Positions 8,627 through 16,846 of a stretch of DNA of 64,000 bases are shown in pieces (positions within the stretch are counted from its first letter, which is position 1; every line of letters begins with the position of its first letter). A model generated the notes under the pieces. It saw nothing but the letters and a program-made list of their open reading frames with translations, ran no database searches and had not been told where the DNA came from. Made by a program: the position numbers and the translations under genes. Origin of the DNA: CAWJMD01 sp963700925 (GTDB taxonomy: Bacteria > Actinomycetota > Actinomycetes > Actinomycetales > CAWJMD01); assembly GCA_963700925.1 (NCBI GenBank), contig OY969553.1, forward strand, positions 3,224,001 to 3,288,000, read 5' to 3'.

Positions 8627-9238
8627 GTGCCTGCTCGGATCGTGCCCACGGCCGACGTCGACGACCGGGCGACTATCGGGGACGGCAGCTCGGTCTGGCA
8701 CCTCGCGCAGGTGCGCGAGAACGCCGTGATCGGGGAGGGCTGCATCATCGGGCGCGGTGCCTACATCGGCACCGGAGTCACGATGGGCAAGAACTGCAAG
8801 GTGCAGAACCACGCGCTGGTGTACGAGCCAGCCGTCCTCGAGGACGGGGTGTTCGTCGGCCCGGCGGTCGTGTTCACCAACGACCACTTCCCGCGCTCGG
8901 TGGCCCCGGACGGCAGCCTCAAGCGGGGCGACGACTGGGAGGCCGTCGGGGTGACCTGCCGCGAGGGCTCCTCGATCGGGGCCCGTGCGGTGTGCGTGGC
9001 ACCGGTGACGATCGGGCGGTGGGCGATGGTGGCCGCCGGCGCGGTGGTGACCAAGGACGTGCCCGACTTCGCGCTGGTCGCGGGCGTGCCCGCGAAGCGG
9101 CTGCGCTGGGTCGGACGGGCCGGGGTGCCCCTGGAGGACGCCGGCCAGGACGTGAACGGTGGGCTCCGCTGGCGCTGCCCGCAGACCAACGACGAGTACG
9201 TAGAGACCGACGGAACGCTCACGGAGGCGAACGACTGA
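8627..9238 (+). CDS. N-acetyltransferase with left-handed beta-helix (WbpD/WlbB-like)
   Basis: About 203 residues with hexapeptide repeats (IGDGSSVWHLAQVRENAVIG, IGRGAYIG, GVFVGPAVVFTNDHFPRS). The FTNDH.PRS block and the closing VTKDVPDFALVAGVPAKRLRW are characteristic of the acetyltransferases that modify UDP-2-acetamido-3-amino-glucuronic acid. The GTG at 8627 is chosen because a GGAGAG site lies 10 bases upstream and the hexapeptide domain starts soon after. The stop overlaps the next ATG by one base (TGATG). It would N-acetylate the 3-amino group installed by the following aminotransferase. The last 30 residues (WRCPQTNDEY) look like a small tail common in this family. Confidence 0.88.
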   Translation: MPARIVPTADVDDRATIGDGSSVWHLAQVRENAVIGEGCIIGRGAYIGTGVTMGKNCKVQNHALVYEPAVLEDGVFVGPAVVFTNDHFPRSVAPDGSLKRGDDWEAVGVTCREGSSIGARAVCVAPVTIGRWAMVAAGAVVTKDVPDFALVAGVPAKRLRWVGRAGVPLEDAGQDVNGGLRWRCPQTNDEYVETDGTLTEAND

Positions 9239-10326
9239 TGACCGACATGATCCCTGCCGCCAAGCCGATCATCGGCGACGAGGAGCGTGAGGCCGTCGAC
9301 CGGGTGCTCCGCAGCGGGATGATCGCCGCAGGCCCCGAGGTGGCCGCCTTCGAGCAGGAGTTCGGCGAGCACCTGGCCGGTGGCCGCACCTGCGTCGCCG
9401 TGAACTCGGGCACCGCGGGTCTGCACCTCGGCCTGCTGGCCGCGGGCGTCGGCCCCGGTGACGAGGTGATCGTGCCGTCGTTCACCTTCGCCGCGACCGC
9501 CAACTCGGTGGCCCTGACCGGCGCGACGCCCGTGTTCGTCGACATCGAGCCCGACTACTTCTGCCTCGACCCCGTCGCCGTCGACGCCGCTGTGACCGAG
9601 CGCACCGTCGGCATCATGCCCGTGCACCTGTACGGCCACCCGGCCGACATGACCGCGCTCGGCGAGGTCGCCGAGAAGCACTCGATCAAGATCTTCGAGG
9701 ACGCGGCACAGGCCCACGGCGCGACCTGGCAGGGCGCGCAGGTCGGCACCTTCGGCACCTTCGCGATGTTCAGCCTGTACCCGACCAAGAACATGACGTC
9801 CGGCGAGGGCGGCATGGTCAGCTGCGCCGACGACGAGATGGTGCGGATGACCCGCCTGCTGCGCAACCAGGGCATGGAGCGCCGCTACGAGAACGAGGTC
9901 GTCGGGTTCAACGCCCGCATGACCGACGTGCACGCCGCGATCGGCCGCGTGCAGCTGGGCAAGCTCGACGCCTGGACGAAGACCCGCCAGGAGAACGGCG
10001 CGTTCCTCTCGTCGCACCTCGAGGGTGTCGTCGTCCCGCCCGTCGCCGACGGCGCGACGCACGTCTACCACCAGTACACGATCCGGGTCACCGACGACCG
10101 CGACGGGGCCGCCAAGGCACTCGCCTCCGAGCACGGCATCGGCACCGGCGTTTACTACCCGATCCCGAACCACCGCCTGCCCTCGTTCGAGCAGACCCTC
10201 GACCTCCCCGAGACGGAGAAGGCCGCCCTCGAGGCGCTGTCGCTGCCGGTGCACCCATCGCTGTCGCAGGCCGACCTGGAGCGCGTCGTGGCCGGCGTCA
10301 ACGCCGTGGCGAAGGCCGGTGCCTGA
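9238..10326 (+). CDS. DegT/DnrJ/EryC1-type sugar aminotransferase (WbpE-like)
   Basis: 362 residues of the PLP-dependent aspartate aminotransferase fold. Visible blocks are NSGTAGLHLGLLAAG, PSFTFAATANSV, EDAAQAHGA, and the PLP-lysine block YPTKNMTSGEGGM (near residues 180-192), where family members read F.P.KN. It would transfer an amino group from glutamate to C3 of UDP-3-keto-GlcNAcA. The start ATG overlaps the stop of the acetyltransferase gene and its stop is one base before the start of the oxidoreductase gene. That wbpD-wbpE-wbpB order matches three consecutive steps in reverse. Confidence 0.9.
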   Translation: MTDMIPAAKPIIGDEEREAVDRVLRSGMIAAGPEVAAFEQEFGEHLAGGRTCVAVNSGTAGLHLGLLAAGVGPGDEVIVPSFTFAATANSVALTGATPVFVDIEPDYFCLDPVAVDAAVTERTVGIMPVHLYGHPADMTALGEVAEKHSIKIFEDAAQAHGATWQGAQVGTFGTFAMFSLYPTKNMTSGEGGMVSCADDEMVRMTRLLRNQGMERRYENEVVGFNARMTDVHAAIGRVQLGKLDAWTKTRQENGAFLSSHLEGVVVPPVADGATHVYHQYTIRVTDDRDGAAKALASEHGIGTGVYYPIPNHRLPSFEQTLDLPETEKAALEALSLPVHPSLSQADLERVVAGVNAVAKAGA

Positions 10327-10327
10327 G

Positions 10328-11323
10328 ATGGCGAACCTGAGGGCCGGCCTGCTCGGCCTGGGCATGATGGGGCGTCACCACGCCCGGGTGATGAGGGCGC
10401 TGGACGGTGTCGACCTGGTCGCGGTTGCCGACCCCGCCGGCGACCCGCACGGCGTCGCCGGCTCGCTGCCGGTCCTCGCCAGCGTGCAGGAGATCATCGA
10501 CGCCGGGGTCGACTACTGCATGGTCGCGGTGCCGACCCAGTACCACGAGGACGTCGGCCTGGCACTGGCCGCAGCGGGTGTGCACGCGCTGATCGAGAAG
10601 CCGCTCGCCAAGGACACCGCCGCGTCCACCAAGCTCGCGGAGGCCTTCGAGGCCGCCGGGCTGGTCGGCGCCGTCGGCCACATCGAGCGCTACAACCCGT
10701 CGCTGCAGAGCCTGCGCGTCCGCCTCGAGCAGGGGGAGCTGGGCAGCGTCTACCAGGTCGCCACCCGGCGTCAGGGCCCGTTCCCGGCGCGCATCGCCGA
10801 CGTCGGCGTGGTCAAGGACCTCGGCACGCACGACATCGACCTGACGGCGTGGGTGACGCAGGCGTCGTTCACCTCCGTCTCAGCGCGGGTCGCCTTCAAG
10901 AGCGGCCGTGACCACGAGGACCTGGTCGCCGCCGTCGGCACCCTCAGCGACGGCACCGTCACCAGCCACCTGGTGAACTGGCTGTCGCCGATGAAGGAGC
11001 GCGTCACCATCGTCACCGGTGAGAAGGGCGCCTTCGTGGCCGACACCCTCACCGCCGACCTGACCTTCCACGCCAACGGCACCGTGCCGACGGAGTGGGG
11101 CTCGATCGCCGACTTCCGCGGCGTGTCCGAGGGCGACGTCGTGCGGTACGCGATCGCCAAGCCTGAGCCGCTGCGCATCGAGCACGAAGCCTTCCGCGAC
11201 GCGGTGCTCGGCAAGGAGGCCGACATCGTCACGATGCGGCAGGGCCTGGCCACCGTCGCCGTGGCCGAGGCGCTGCTCGAGTCGGCCGTCACCGGCCGGA
11301 CCATCGAGATCGGGTCGACCTGA
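10328..11323 (+). CDS. Gfo/Idh/MocA oxidoreductase (WbpB-like sugar 3-dehydrogenase)
   Basis: 331 residues. The N-terminal Rossmann domain has GLLGLGMMGRHHARV; then EKPLAKD (the family's EKP) near residue 95, and the C-terminal substrate domain has GTHDIDLTAWV with the catalytic histidine near residue 165. In the WbpB/WlbA reaction this enzyme oxidises C3 of UDP-GlcNAcA using NAD. The start is one base after the previous stop. It is the third gene of the wbpD-E-B-like operon. Other Gfo/Idh substrates are possible, but the neighbours make the 3-oxidase role the best reading. Confidence 0.87.
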   Translation: MANLRAGLLGLGMMGRHHARVMRALDGVDLVAVADPAGDPHGVAGSLPVLASVQEIIDAGVDYCMVAVPTQYHEDVGLALAAAGVHALIEKPLAKDTAASTKLAEAFEAAGLVGAVGHIERYNPSLQSLRVRLEQGELGSVYQVATRRQGPFPARIADVGVVKDLGTHDIDLTAWVTQASFTSVSARVAFKSGRDHEDLVAAVGTLSDGTVTSHLVNWLSPMKERVTIVTGEKGAFVADTLTADLTFHANGTVPTEWGSIADFRGVSEGDVVRYAIAKPEPLRIEHEAFRDAVLGKEADIVTMRQGLATVAVAEALLESAVTGRTIEIGST

Positions 11324-11387
11324 CCTTTCGCCGTTCCCGCTTGGCCCCCGAAACACCGACCTGCACCGCGAGAGGAGTTCGTACGGC

Positions 11388-12713
11388 ATGCCTGTTGACG
11401 TCCCCGGCGAACCGCACCTGCTCCTGGTGGCGATGCACTTCCCGCCGTCGCGGGCCAGCGGCGTCTACAGGCCGCTCGCGATGGCCAACCACCTGGCGCG
11501 GCACGGCTGGCGCGTCACCGTCGTGACCGTCGACCGCGGCTTCTTCGAGCACGTGACGAAGTCGTCGGACCCGGCGCTCGAGAAGGCCGTCCACCCACGC
11601 GTGACCGTGGTGCGGGCGCCGATGCACCGCCAGCCACTGGAGACCGACCTCTCGCGCTACAGCTACCTGCGCGCCAACTTCCCGGTGGCGTACCACAAGG
11701 CGTTCGCCCTGACCCAGTCGCGACTCTTCCCGGACAAGTACAACGCCTGGCTGCCAGCGGTCGTGAAGGCCGCACTGCGAGTGCACCGCAAGAACCGCGT
11801 GTCGGTGGTGCTCGCCACGGGCAACCCGTGGAGCGCCTTCGGTGCAGCGTGGGCGTTCGGGCGGCTGACCCGGGTTCCCTACGTGATGGACTACCGCGAC
11901 TCCTGGACCCTCGACCAGTTCTCGGCGTCGGAGGCGTTTCCACCCGCCCACCCCGCCTGGGACTGGGAGCGACGCCTGGTCGACGGTGCCCGCCGGGTGC
12001 TCTTCGTCAACGAGCCGATGAAGGACTGGCACGCCAAGCGCTACCCCGACGTCGCCGACCGCATGCGCGTCGTCGAGAACGGCTACGACCCCGACCTGAT
12101 CGGCGAAGCGACCTTCAGAGTGCCGGACCCCGACGAGCCGCTCCAGCTCGGCTACGTCGGCACCGTGACACCACAGCTGCCCCACGAGGTGACGTGGGCC
12201 GGCTGGGAGCTGGCGCGCGACCGACCCGAGCTCAAGGACGCGACCGTCACGATGTTCGGCCATCTCGGGTTCTTCGAGCGCACGGTCCAGCAGGTCAAGG
12301 CTCTGCTCCCGCTCGACGACGGCTCTCGCGTGCGACTCGGCGGGCCGGTCGCCAAGACCGACATCGCCGGTGCCTACGCGTCGCTCGACGTGCTGCTGAT
12401 GATGATCCCCAGCTCGCCGTTCGTCACCGGGGGCAAGGTGTACGAGTACATGGCCACGGGCCGGCCCATCGTGGCGATCCACACGCCCGACACCGCGGCG
12501 ACCGGGCCGCTGACCGGATACCCCCTCTGGTTCCCGGTGAAAGAGCTCACCGCCGACGCGGTCGCCGACGCGATGTCGGCCGCCGCCCGGGCCGCACGCA
12601 CGATGACACCGGCGATCTTCGAGCAGTGCCTGGCGCACGCCGAGCGATACCAGCGGGAGACCATCCTGACCGCCATGGACGCCGACCTGCGGGGTGTGCT
12701 CAGTGAGCGCTGA
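11388..12713 (+). CDS. GT4-family glycosyltransferase, type a (full length)
   Basis: 441 residues. The N-terminal donor half begins HLLLVAMHFPPSRASGVYRPLAMANHL; the middle has ATGNPWSAFGAAWAFG and YVMDYRDSWTLD; the C-terminal half has LGYVGTVTPQLPHEV, MFGHLGFF and GGKVYEYMATGRPIVAIH. The same blocks occur in the partial gene at 1-513 and in 15375-16682, so it is one of three paralogues. AGAGGAG about 10 bases upstream supports the ATG. The stop overlaps the start of the type b fusion gene by 11 bp. It probably adds a residue to the surface glycan; the sugar is unknown. Confidence 0.88.
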   Translation: MPVDVPGEPHLLLVAMHFPPSRASGVYRPLAMANHLARHGWRVTVVTVDRGFFEHVTKSSDPALEKAVHPRVTVVRAPMHRQPLETDLSRYSYLRANFPVAYHKAFALTQSRLFPDKYNAWLPAVVKAALRVHRKNRVSVVLATGNPWSAFGAAWAFGRLTRVPYVMDYRDSWTLDQFSASEAFPPAHPAWDWERRLVDGARRVLFVNEPMKDWHAKRYPDVADRMRVVENGYDPDLIGEATFRVPDPDEPLQLGYVGTVTPQLPHEVTWAGWELARDRPELKDATVTMFGHLGFFERTVQQVKALLPLDDGSRVRLGGPVAKTDIAGAYASLDVLLMMIPSSPFVTGGKVYEYMATGRPIVAIHTPDTAATGPLTGYPLWFPVKELTADAVADAMSAAARAARTMTPAIFEQCLAHAERYQRETILTAMDADLRGVLSER

Positions 12714-14493
12714 CCAGCCTCTCGTCGTGGTGACGCCCTGGTACCCGAACGATCGCGACCCGTTCGCCGGCGCCTTCGTGCGGGCGAGCGTGCTCGGCCT
12801 GCGCGACCGCCACCCCGACGTCGTCGTCATCCACGTCGAGAACGTGGCGGAGGACGACACCCGGCCACCCACCCGCTACCACCGCGACGGCGTCGAGGTG
12901 GTCTGGATCGGGGTGCCGACCAACCCCATGACGAGCCGCGCGGACATGGCCCGCAACCAGCGTCGCGCGCTGGAGGCGGCGATGCCGCCCGAGCTGGCGA
13001 GGGCCACCCACGTGCACGTGCACGTGGGCATGCCCACCGGCTACGCGGTGGCCGGCCTGCTTCCGAAGCAGGCCCGCATGGTGCTGACCGAGCACGCGAC
13101 CTACCTCGGCAAGGTCTTCAAGGTGCCGGCGGCGCGGGACATGTACGCCGAGGCGATGGCCCGTTCGTCGGCCGTCACGGCGGTCAGCGAGTTCCTGGCG
13201 CGGTCCATCCGAGTCGTCGTCCCGGAGCAGGCGCACAAGGTGCACTCGGTGCCGAATGTCGTTCCGCTGCAAGACATTCCCTTCCGTCAGCGCCCCGCCG
13301 GCCCGCTCCGCCGCTGGTTGTACGTCGGACGGCTGGTGCCGGCCAAGGGCGTCGAGCGGCTGGTGCGGGCCTTCGCCCAGGCAGCGGCCGCACCCGGGGC
13401 CGGCGACATGCACCTCACGCTGGTGGGCGAGGGGCCGGCCCGCGAGCACCTCGTCGAGCTGGCCACCGAGCTGGGTGTGCGCGCCAGGGTCGACCTGCTC
13501 GGCGCGGTGCCGCCCGATCGCGTCCCGGTCCTGATGGGCGAGGCAGACGTCCTCGTCCACCTCGCCCACCTGGAGACGTTCGGGCTGACCATGGTGGAGG
13601 CGGTGGCGAACGGGCTGCCCGTGGTCGCGACCCGCAGCGGAGGGCCGCAGGAGTCGCTGGCCGAGGCGGTCGTGCTCGACCGCGTGCGTCTCGTCGACGT
13701 CGGCGAGGACGTCCGATCCGTCCTCCATGCCGTGGCGGACCTCGAACGCAGCCTTCCGGGGGGCGACCCCGTCCGCGCCCGGGCGCAGATCGAGCGCCGC
13801 TACTCGGCCGCGACGGCGGTGCGGCGTCTCAACGCCCTGCTGGACGGTGACGACGCCCATGACCCGGGCGAGGTCCCGATGACGATCTTCGGGGTCAGCC
13901 TCAACCCGTCGGCGCAGCGGTCCCTGTCGCGCATGGTGCAGGCCCTGGTCGAGCTGGGCGGGTCGGCCGTCGTCGCCACCACCAGGCCGGCCGCGTTCTC
14001 GGTGTTCGGGCCGGCCGTGACCGTGGTGGACCTCAGCCCCATCGAGCGGCGTTTCCTGCCCCATGCGGTGGAGCGAGTCGTCGTCTCGCGCCTGCCACTT
14101 CGTGCCATCACCGTGGCCCGCAACGTCGTCGCCGGGGTGCAACGTCGTGCACCCGAGCCGCTCGCGTCCCGTCTCAGGGCACGCGTCGACTCCGCCAACA
14201 GGCTGATGACGAGGTATGCCACCTTCGCGGCGTCACGGCATCCGCGGCTGTACGCCCGCGCGTACGACCAGATCTCGCCGTGGTGGCTCGCGCGCCGCGC
14301 CTGGGCCGGGCCGCTGGGGGAGATCCCCCTCGACGACATCGACCTCGTGGTGACACCCGACTGGCGGGCCACTCCGTTCGCCTGGCGGTTCGCGCGCCAG
14401 AGGCCGGGCATCGAGGTCCGCCGGCCGATGTCACGCCAGCAGGTCGCCCGAGTTGTCCTCAGCCGCGAGACGGCCCCGCCTCGCGCAGGGTGA
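12703..14493 (+). CDS. Fusion: GT4 glycosyltransferase (type b) plus unrecognised C-terminal module
   Basis: 596 residues. Residues 1-390 are a GT4 transferase like the gene at 506-1801: TPWYPNDRDPFAGAF, VPNVVPLQ, RRWLYVGRLVPAKGVERL, and the E-x7-E motif in LETFGLTMVEA. From residue 393 the sequence aligns with the separate protein at 1798-2376. That join is an ATG at 13879 with a GGGCGAGG site before it, so the module might also be translated on its own. GTG 12703 is preferred because GGGGT lies 8 bases upstream; GTG 12694 is the alternative. The 3' end overlaps the converging gene at 14459 by 35 bp. The fusion is direct evidence that the module works with a type b transferase. Confidence 0.85.
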   Translation: MSADQPLVVVTPWYPNDRDPFAGAFVRASVLGLRDRHPDVVVIHVENVAEDDTRPPTRYHRDGVEVVWIGVPTNPMTSRADMARNQRRALEAAMPPELARATHVHVHVGMPTGYAVAGLLPKQARMVLTEHATYLGKVFKVPAARDMYAEAMARSSAVTAVSEFLARSIRVVVPEQAHKVHSVPNVVPLQDIPFRQRPAGPLRRWLYVGRLVPAKGVERLVRAFAQAAAAPGAGDMHLTLVGEGPAREHLVELATELGVRARVDLLGAVPPDRVPVLMGEADVLVHLAHLETFGLTMVEAVANGLPVVATRSGGPQESLAEAVVLDRVRLVDVGEDVRSVLHAVADLERSLPGGDPVRARAQIERRYSAATAVRRLNALLDGDDAHDPGEVPMTIFGVSLNPSAQRSLSRMVQALVELGGSAVVATTRPAAFSVFGPAVTVVDLSPIERRFLPHAVERVVVSRLPLRAITVARNVVAGVQRRAPEPLASRLRARVDSANRLMTRYATFAASRHPRLYARAYDQISPWWLARRAWAGPLGEIPLDDIDLVVTPDWRATPFAWRFARQRPGIEVRRPMSRQQVARVVLSRETAPPRAG

Positions 14494-15382
14494 TCTCGCG
14501 CACGAGCGCCCGCATCGTGCCCCGAACGATCTGGCTCCGCGACGGCACGTCGGGGTGACTGCGCAGCACGTGCCAGGCCGTCGTCTGGGCCGACTCGCCC
14601 GAGGTGACGACCAGGTCGACGTCGAGGCCGTCCCAGGTGCCGCCGAGGGAGCGTTTCGCGCCGCGGGCCAGCCGGTAGGGGTCGACGCGGCGGCCGAAGG
14701 GCTGGACGACGCGGCGGTCGAGGCCTGAGGCCACGCGGTGGGCCTGAGCAGCGGCGAGGCCGGACGGCCCGCCCCGGCGCCGCGCCACGGCGGTGCGTCG
14801 CTGCGTCGCCGCCAGCCCACGCCGCACGAGCTCGTCGACCCGACGTGCCCCGGCCGGCCGCACCGAGACCAGCTCGACGCCAGGCAGCGCCGCCGAGCGC
14901 CCCACGTTGAGGTCCTTGCGCGCCACCAGCAGCACCCGCCCACCCCACGAGGACGCGTGCGAGCAGGCCGGGTGCGCCCGCTCGGCCTCCTCGCGGTCGA
15001 GGGCGGTGACGAGCAGGCGTGGCGCCGTCAGGTCGAGCAGGGGGTCATCGTCGAGGCGGAACCCCTCCAACCGACGCCGCAGCACCGACTCGGCGGCGCT
15101 CACCAGCCGGGCGTCCGGGGGGTCGTCCTTCGCTGTGGCCGCGCGTACCGCTGCCTCGACCGACTCGTCGTCCGTGACGTCGCGCACGAGGCAGACCAGG
15201 TCGGTGGCGAAGGCCTCCCGGGCCATCGCCACAGCCCCGGGCTGGTCGGCCAGCACGACGCGGTGCCCGTCCAGCAGGAGGGGCACCCACGCGGAGAGGT
15301 CGGTGACGGGCTCGGTGACGACCGTGACGGGACGAGCGTCCGTGCTCGTCACCTCGTGGCCGGGGTCGACGGTGTCAGCCAC
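14459..15382 (-). CDS. Unrecognised protein with extended version of the GT-associated module
   Basis: 307 residues with no recognised family. From about residue 120 it resembles the module of 1798-2376 and 12703-14493. The shared blocks are a hydrophobic opening strand (RLLVTAL), WGGRVLLVAR, VDPYRLARGAKRSLGG, DLVVTSG then AWHVLRSHPDV, and a basic C-terminus. The first 120 residues (VTVVTEPVTDLSAWVPLLLDGHRVVLAD) read like another alpha/beta strand-helix unit, so this may be the complete fold and the other copies half of it. The gene lies directly downstream of a type a transferase, overlapping its stop by 8 bp, as in the other two loci. No signal peptide was seen. Confidence 0.75.
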   Translation of the reverse strand: MADTVDPGHEVTSTDARPVTVVTEPVTDLSAWVPLLLDGHRVVLADQPGAVAMAREAFATDLVCLVRDVTDDESVEAAVRAATAKDDPPDARLVSAAESVLRRRLEGFRLDDDPLLDLTAPRLLVTALDREEAERAHPACSHASSWGGRVLLVARKDLNVGRSAALPGVELVSVRPAGARRVDELVRRGLAATQRRTAVARRRGGPSGLAAAQAHRVASGLDRRVVQPFGRRVDPYRLARGAKRSLGGTWDGLDVDLVVTSGESAQTTAWHVLRSHPDVPSRSQIVRGTMRALVREITLREAGPSRG

Positions 15383-16682
15383 TGGTCACCACCTCGCGCA
15401 AGGCATGGTCGAGGCGGGCGACCTGGTGCCCTCGCTCGTACCGCGCGGCGACGTCGAGCCCTTCGGCGCGCTCGGCCTCGCTGACGCGACCGGCGTGCTC
15501 GGCCGCGGCCAGGAGCGCACGCTCCACCGAGTCAGCGTCCAGCGCCTCCACCGGGTGCACCAGGGGGTGGTCGTGACTGACGCGCAGCGCGTCGGAGCGC
15601 GGGTCGCACACCAGAACCATCGGCCGGCCAGCGCGCATCGACTCGAAGATCTTCCCGGACGTGATGTAGCGACCCCCCGGCACGAGCAGCACGAGCACGT
15701 CGAGGGACTCGTACACCTGCCACACCTCACGGCGCGGCACCGGACCGTGGTAGCGGACCCCGTCCGACCCGACGGGAACCATGGCTCGCATCCGTCCGGC
15801 CGACCTCGCGAAGTAGCCCATCCGCCCGTAGAGCTCGAAGGTCGCATCGGCCAGCGGGCCGCGCCGGGCCCGCCTCCAGCCCTCCCACATCGGCGCGTGC
15901 GGCTGGAGGTCGGTGATCGTGCCGACGAAACCGAATCGAAGGGGACGCGAGGCCGCTCGGGGCGTCGGGAGCGCGACCACCTCCTCGTCATACCCGTTGT
16001 GCACCACCAGCATTCGGTCGGCGTGCACCGGGTAGCGCTCCTGGTACCACTCGAGGATCGACGAGTTCACGTGCACCACACGTGCCGCGGAGCTCACCAG
16101 CCGGCGCTCCCAGCGCGAAGCCGGGTGCTTCGTGGGATAGGCGGGCTCGTCGGTGAACATGTCAAGGGTCCACGCGTCGCGGTAGTCCATCACGTAGGGC
16201 ACCCCGGCGAGCAGCCGGAAGGCCCACGCCGCGGCGAAGGTCGACCAGGGGTTGCCGCTGGCCACGACCACGTTGACGCGCTCGCGCCGGTGCACCGTGC
16301 CGAGCGCTGCGACCAGGCCGGGGATCCAGCCGGCGTACCGCTCGGGGAACCCGAAGCGGGAGACGAGCCGCCACAGGTCGTCGTGCACCTGGCGGAAGTT
16401 GCCCCTCAGCGCCCCCCACCGCCGCATGTCCGAGACCAGGTGCTGCTGTCGCATCGGCACCCGGACCACGCGCACCGCCGGGTCGACCATGCTGACCTGG
16501 CTGTCGTCCCGCGACATCGTGACGTGGTCCAGGTAGTCCTCAGTGACGGTGAGTACGGTCACACGCCAGCCGAGCCGGACGAGGTGGTTCGCGGTGCCCA
16601 GCCCGCGGTAGGTCCCGCTGCCACCACCAGGGGGGAAACCGAGGGCCAGCAGCACGACATGTGGCGTGCTGGCTCCGGGCAC
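15375..16682 (-). CDS. GT4-family glycosyltransferase, type a
   Basis: 435 residues, a paralogue of 11388-12713. It has HVVLLALGFPPGGGSGTYRGLGTANHLVR at the start, then ASGNPWSTFAAAWAF, YVMDYRDAWTLDMF, VVHNGYDEEVV, FGFVGTITDLQPHAP and SGKIFESMRAGRPMVLV in the same order. The start is GTG (16682). It is divergent from the UDP-sugar dehydrogenase gene, and its partner downstream is the module protein at 14459. No type b transferase is present in this third locus; the 12703 fusion on the other strand is the nearest one. Confidence 0.87.
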   Translation of the reverse strand: MPGASTPHVVLLALGFPPGGGSGTYRGLGTANHLVRLGWRVTVLTVTEDYLDHVTMSRDDSQVSMVDPAVRVVRVPMRQQHLVSDMRRWGALRGNFRQVHDDLWRLVSRFGFPERYAGWIPGLVAALGTVHRRERVNVVVASGNPWSTFAAAWAFRLLAGVPYVMDYRDAWTLDMFTDEPAYPTKHPASRWERRLVSSAARVVHVNSSILEWYQERYPVHADRMLVVHNGYDEEVVALPTPRAASRPLRFGFVGTITDLQPHAPMWEGWRRARRGPLADATFELYGRMGYFARSAGRMRAMVPVGSDGVRYHGPVPRREVWQVYESLDVLVLLVPGGRYITSGKIFESMRAGRPMVLVCDPRSDALRVSHDHPLVHPVEALDADSVERALLAAAEHAGRVSEAERAEGLDVAARYERGHQVARLDHALREVVTSG

Positions 16683-16779
16683 GGTGAGGACTCCTTGGTG
16701 TGGTACGGGTGCGGCCGCGACGACGCGTTGCGGGGGGTCGCGCGGCCAGGGCTTGGGCGTCGTGAATCTAGCGGGCGGC

Positions 16780-16785
16780 TATGCT
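16780..16785 (+). promoter_or_regulatory. Possible -10 element for the UDP-sugar dehydrogenase
   Basis: TATGCT stands out in the 164-bp divergent gap and would place a transcript start near 16792. No convincing -35 hexamer is found at 16-19 bp upstream, so this is tentative. Confidence 0.3.
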
Positions 16786-16846
16786 GCCTGACGATCTGGC
16801 GCGCCCCGCATCTTCGCGCCCGCCCCCAAAACCGGAAGGTCCAGCG

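Noticed and set aside
8761..10365. 534-codon open frame on the minus strand
   Set aside because: It is the mirror of the wbpD- and wbpE-like genes, is rich in H, R, G and V, and has no domain; typical of high-GC antisense frames.
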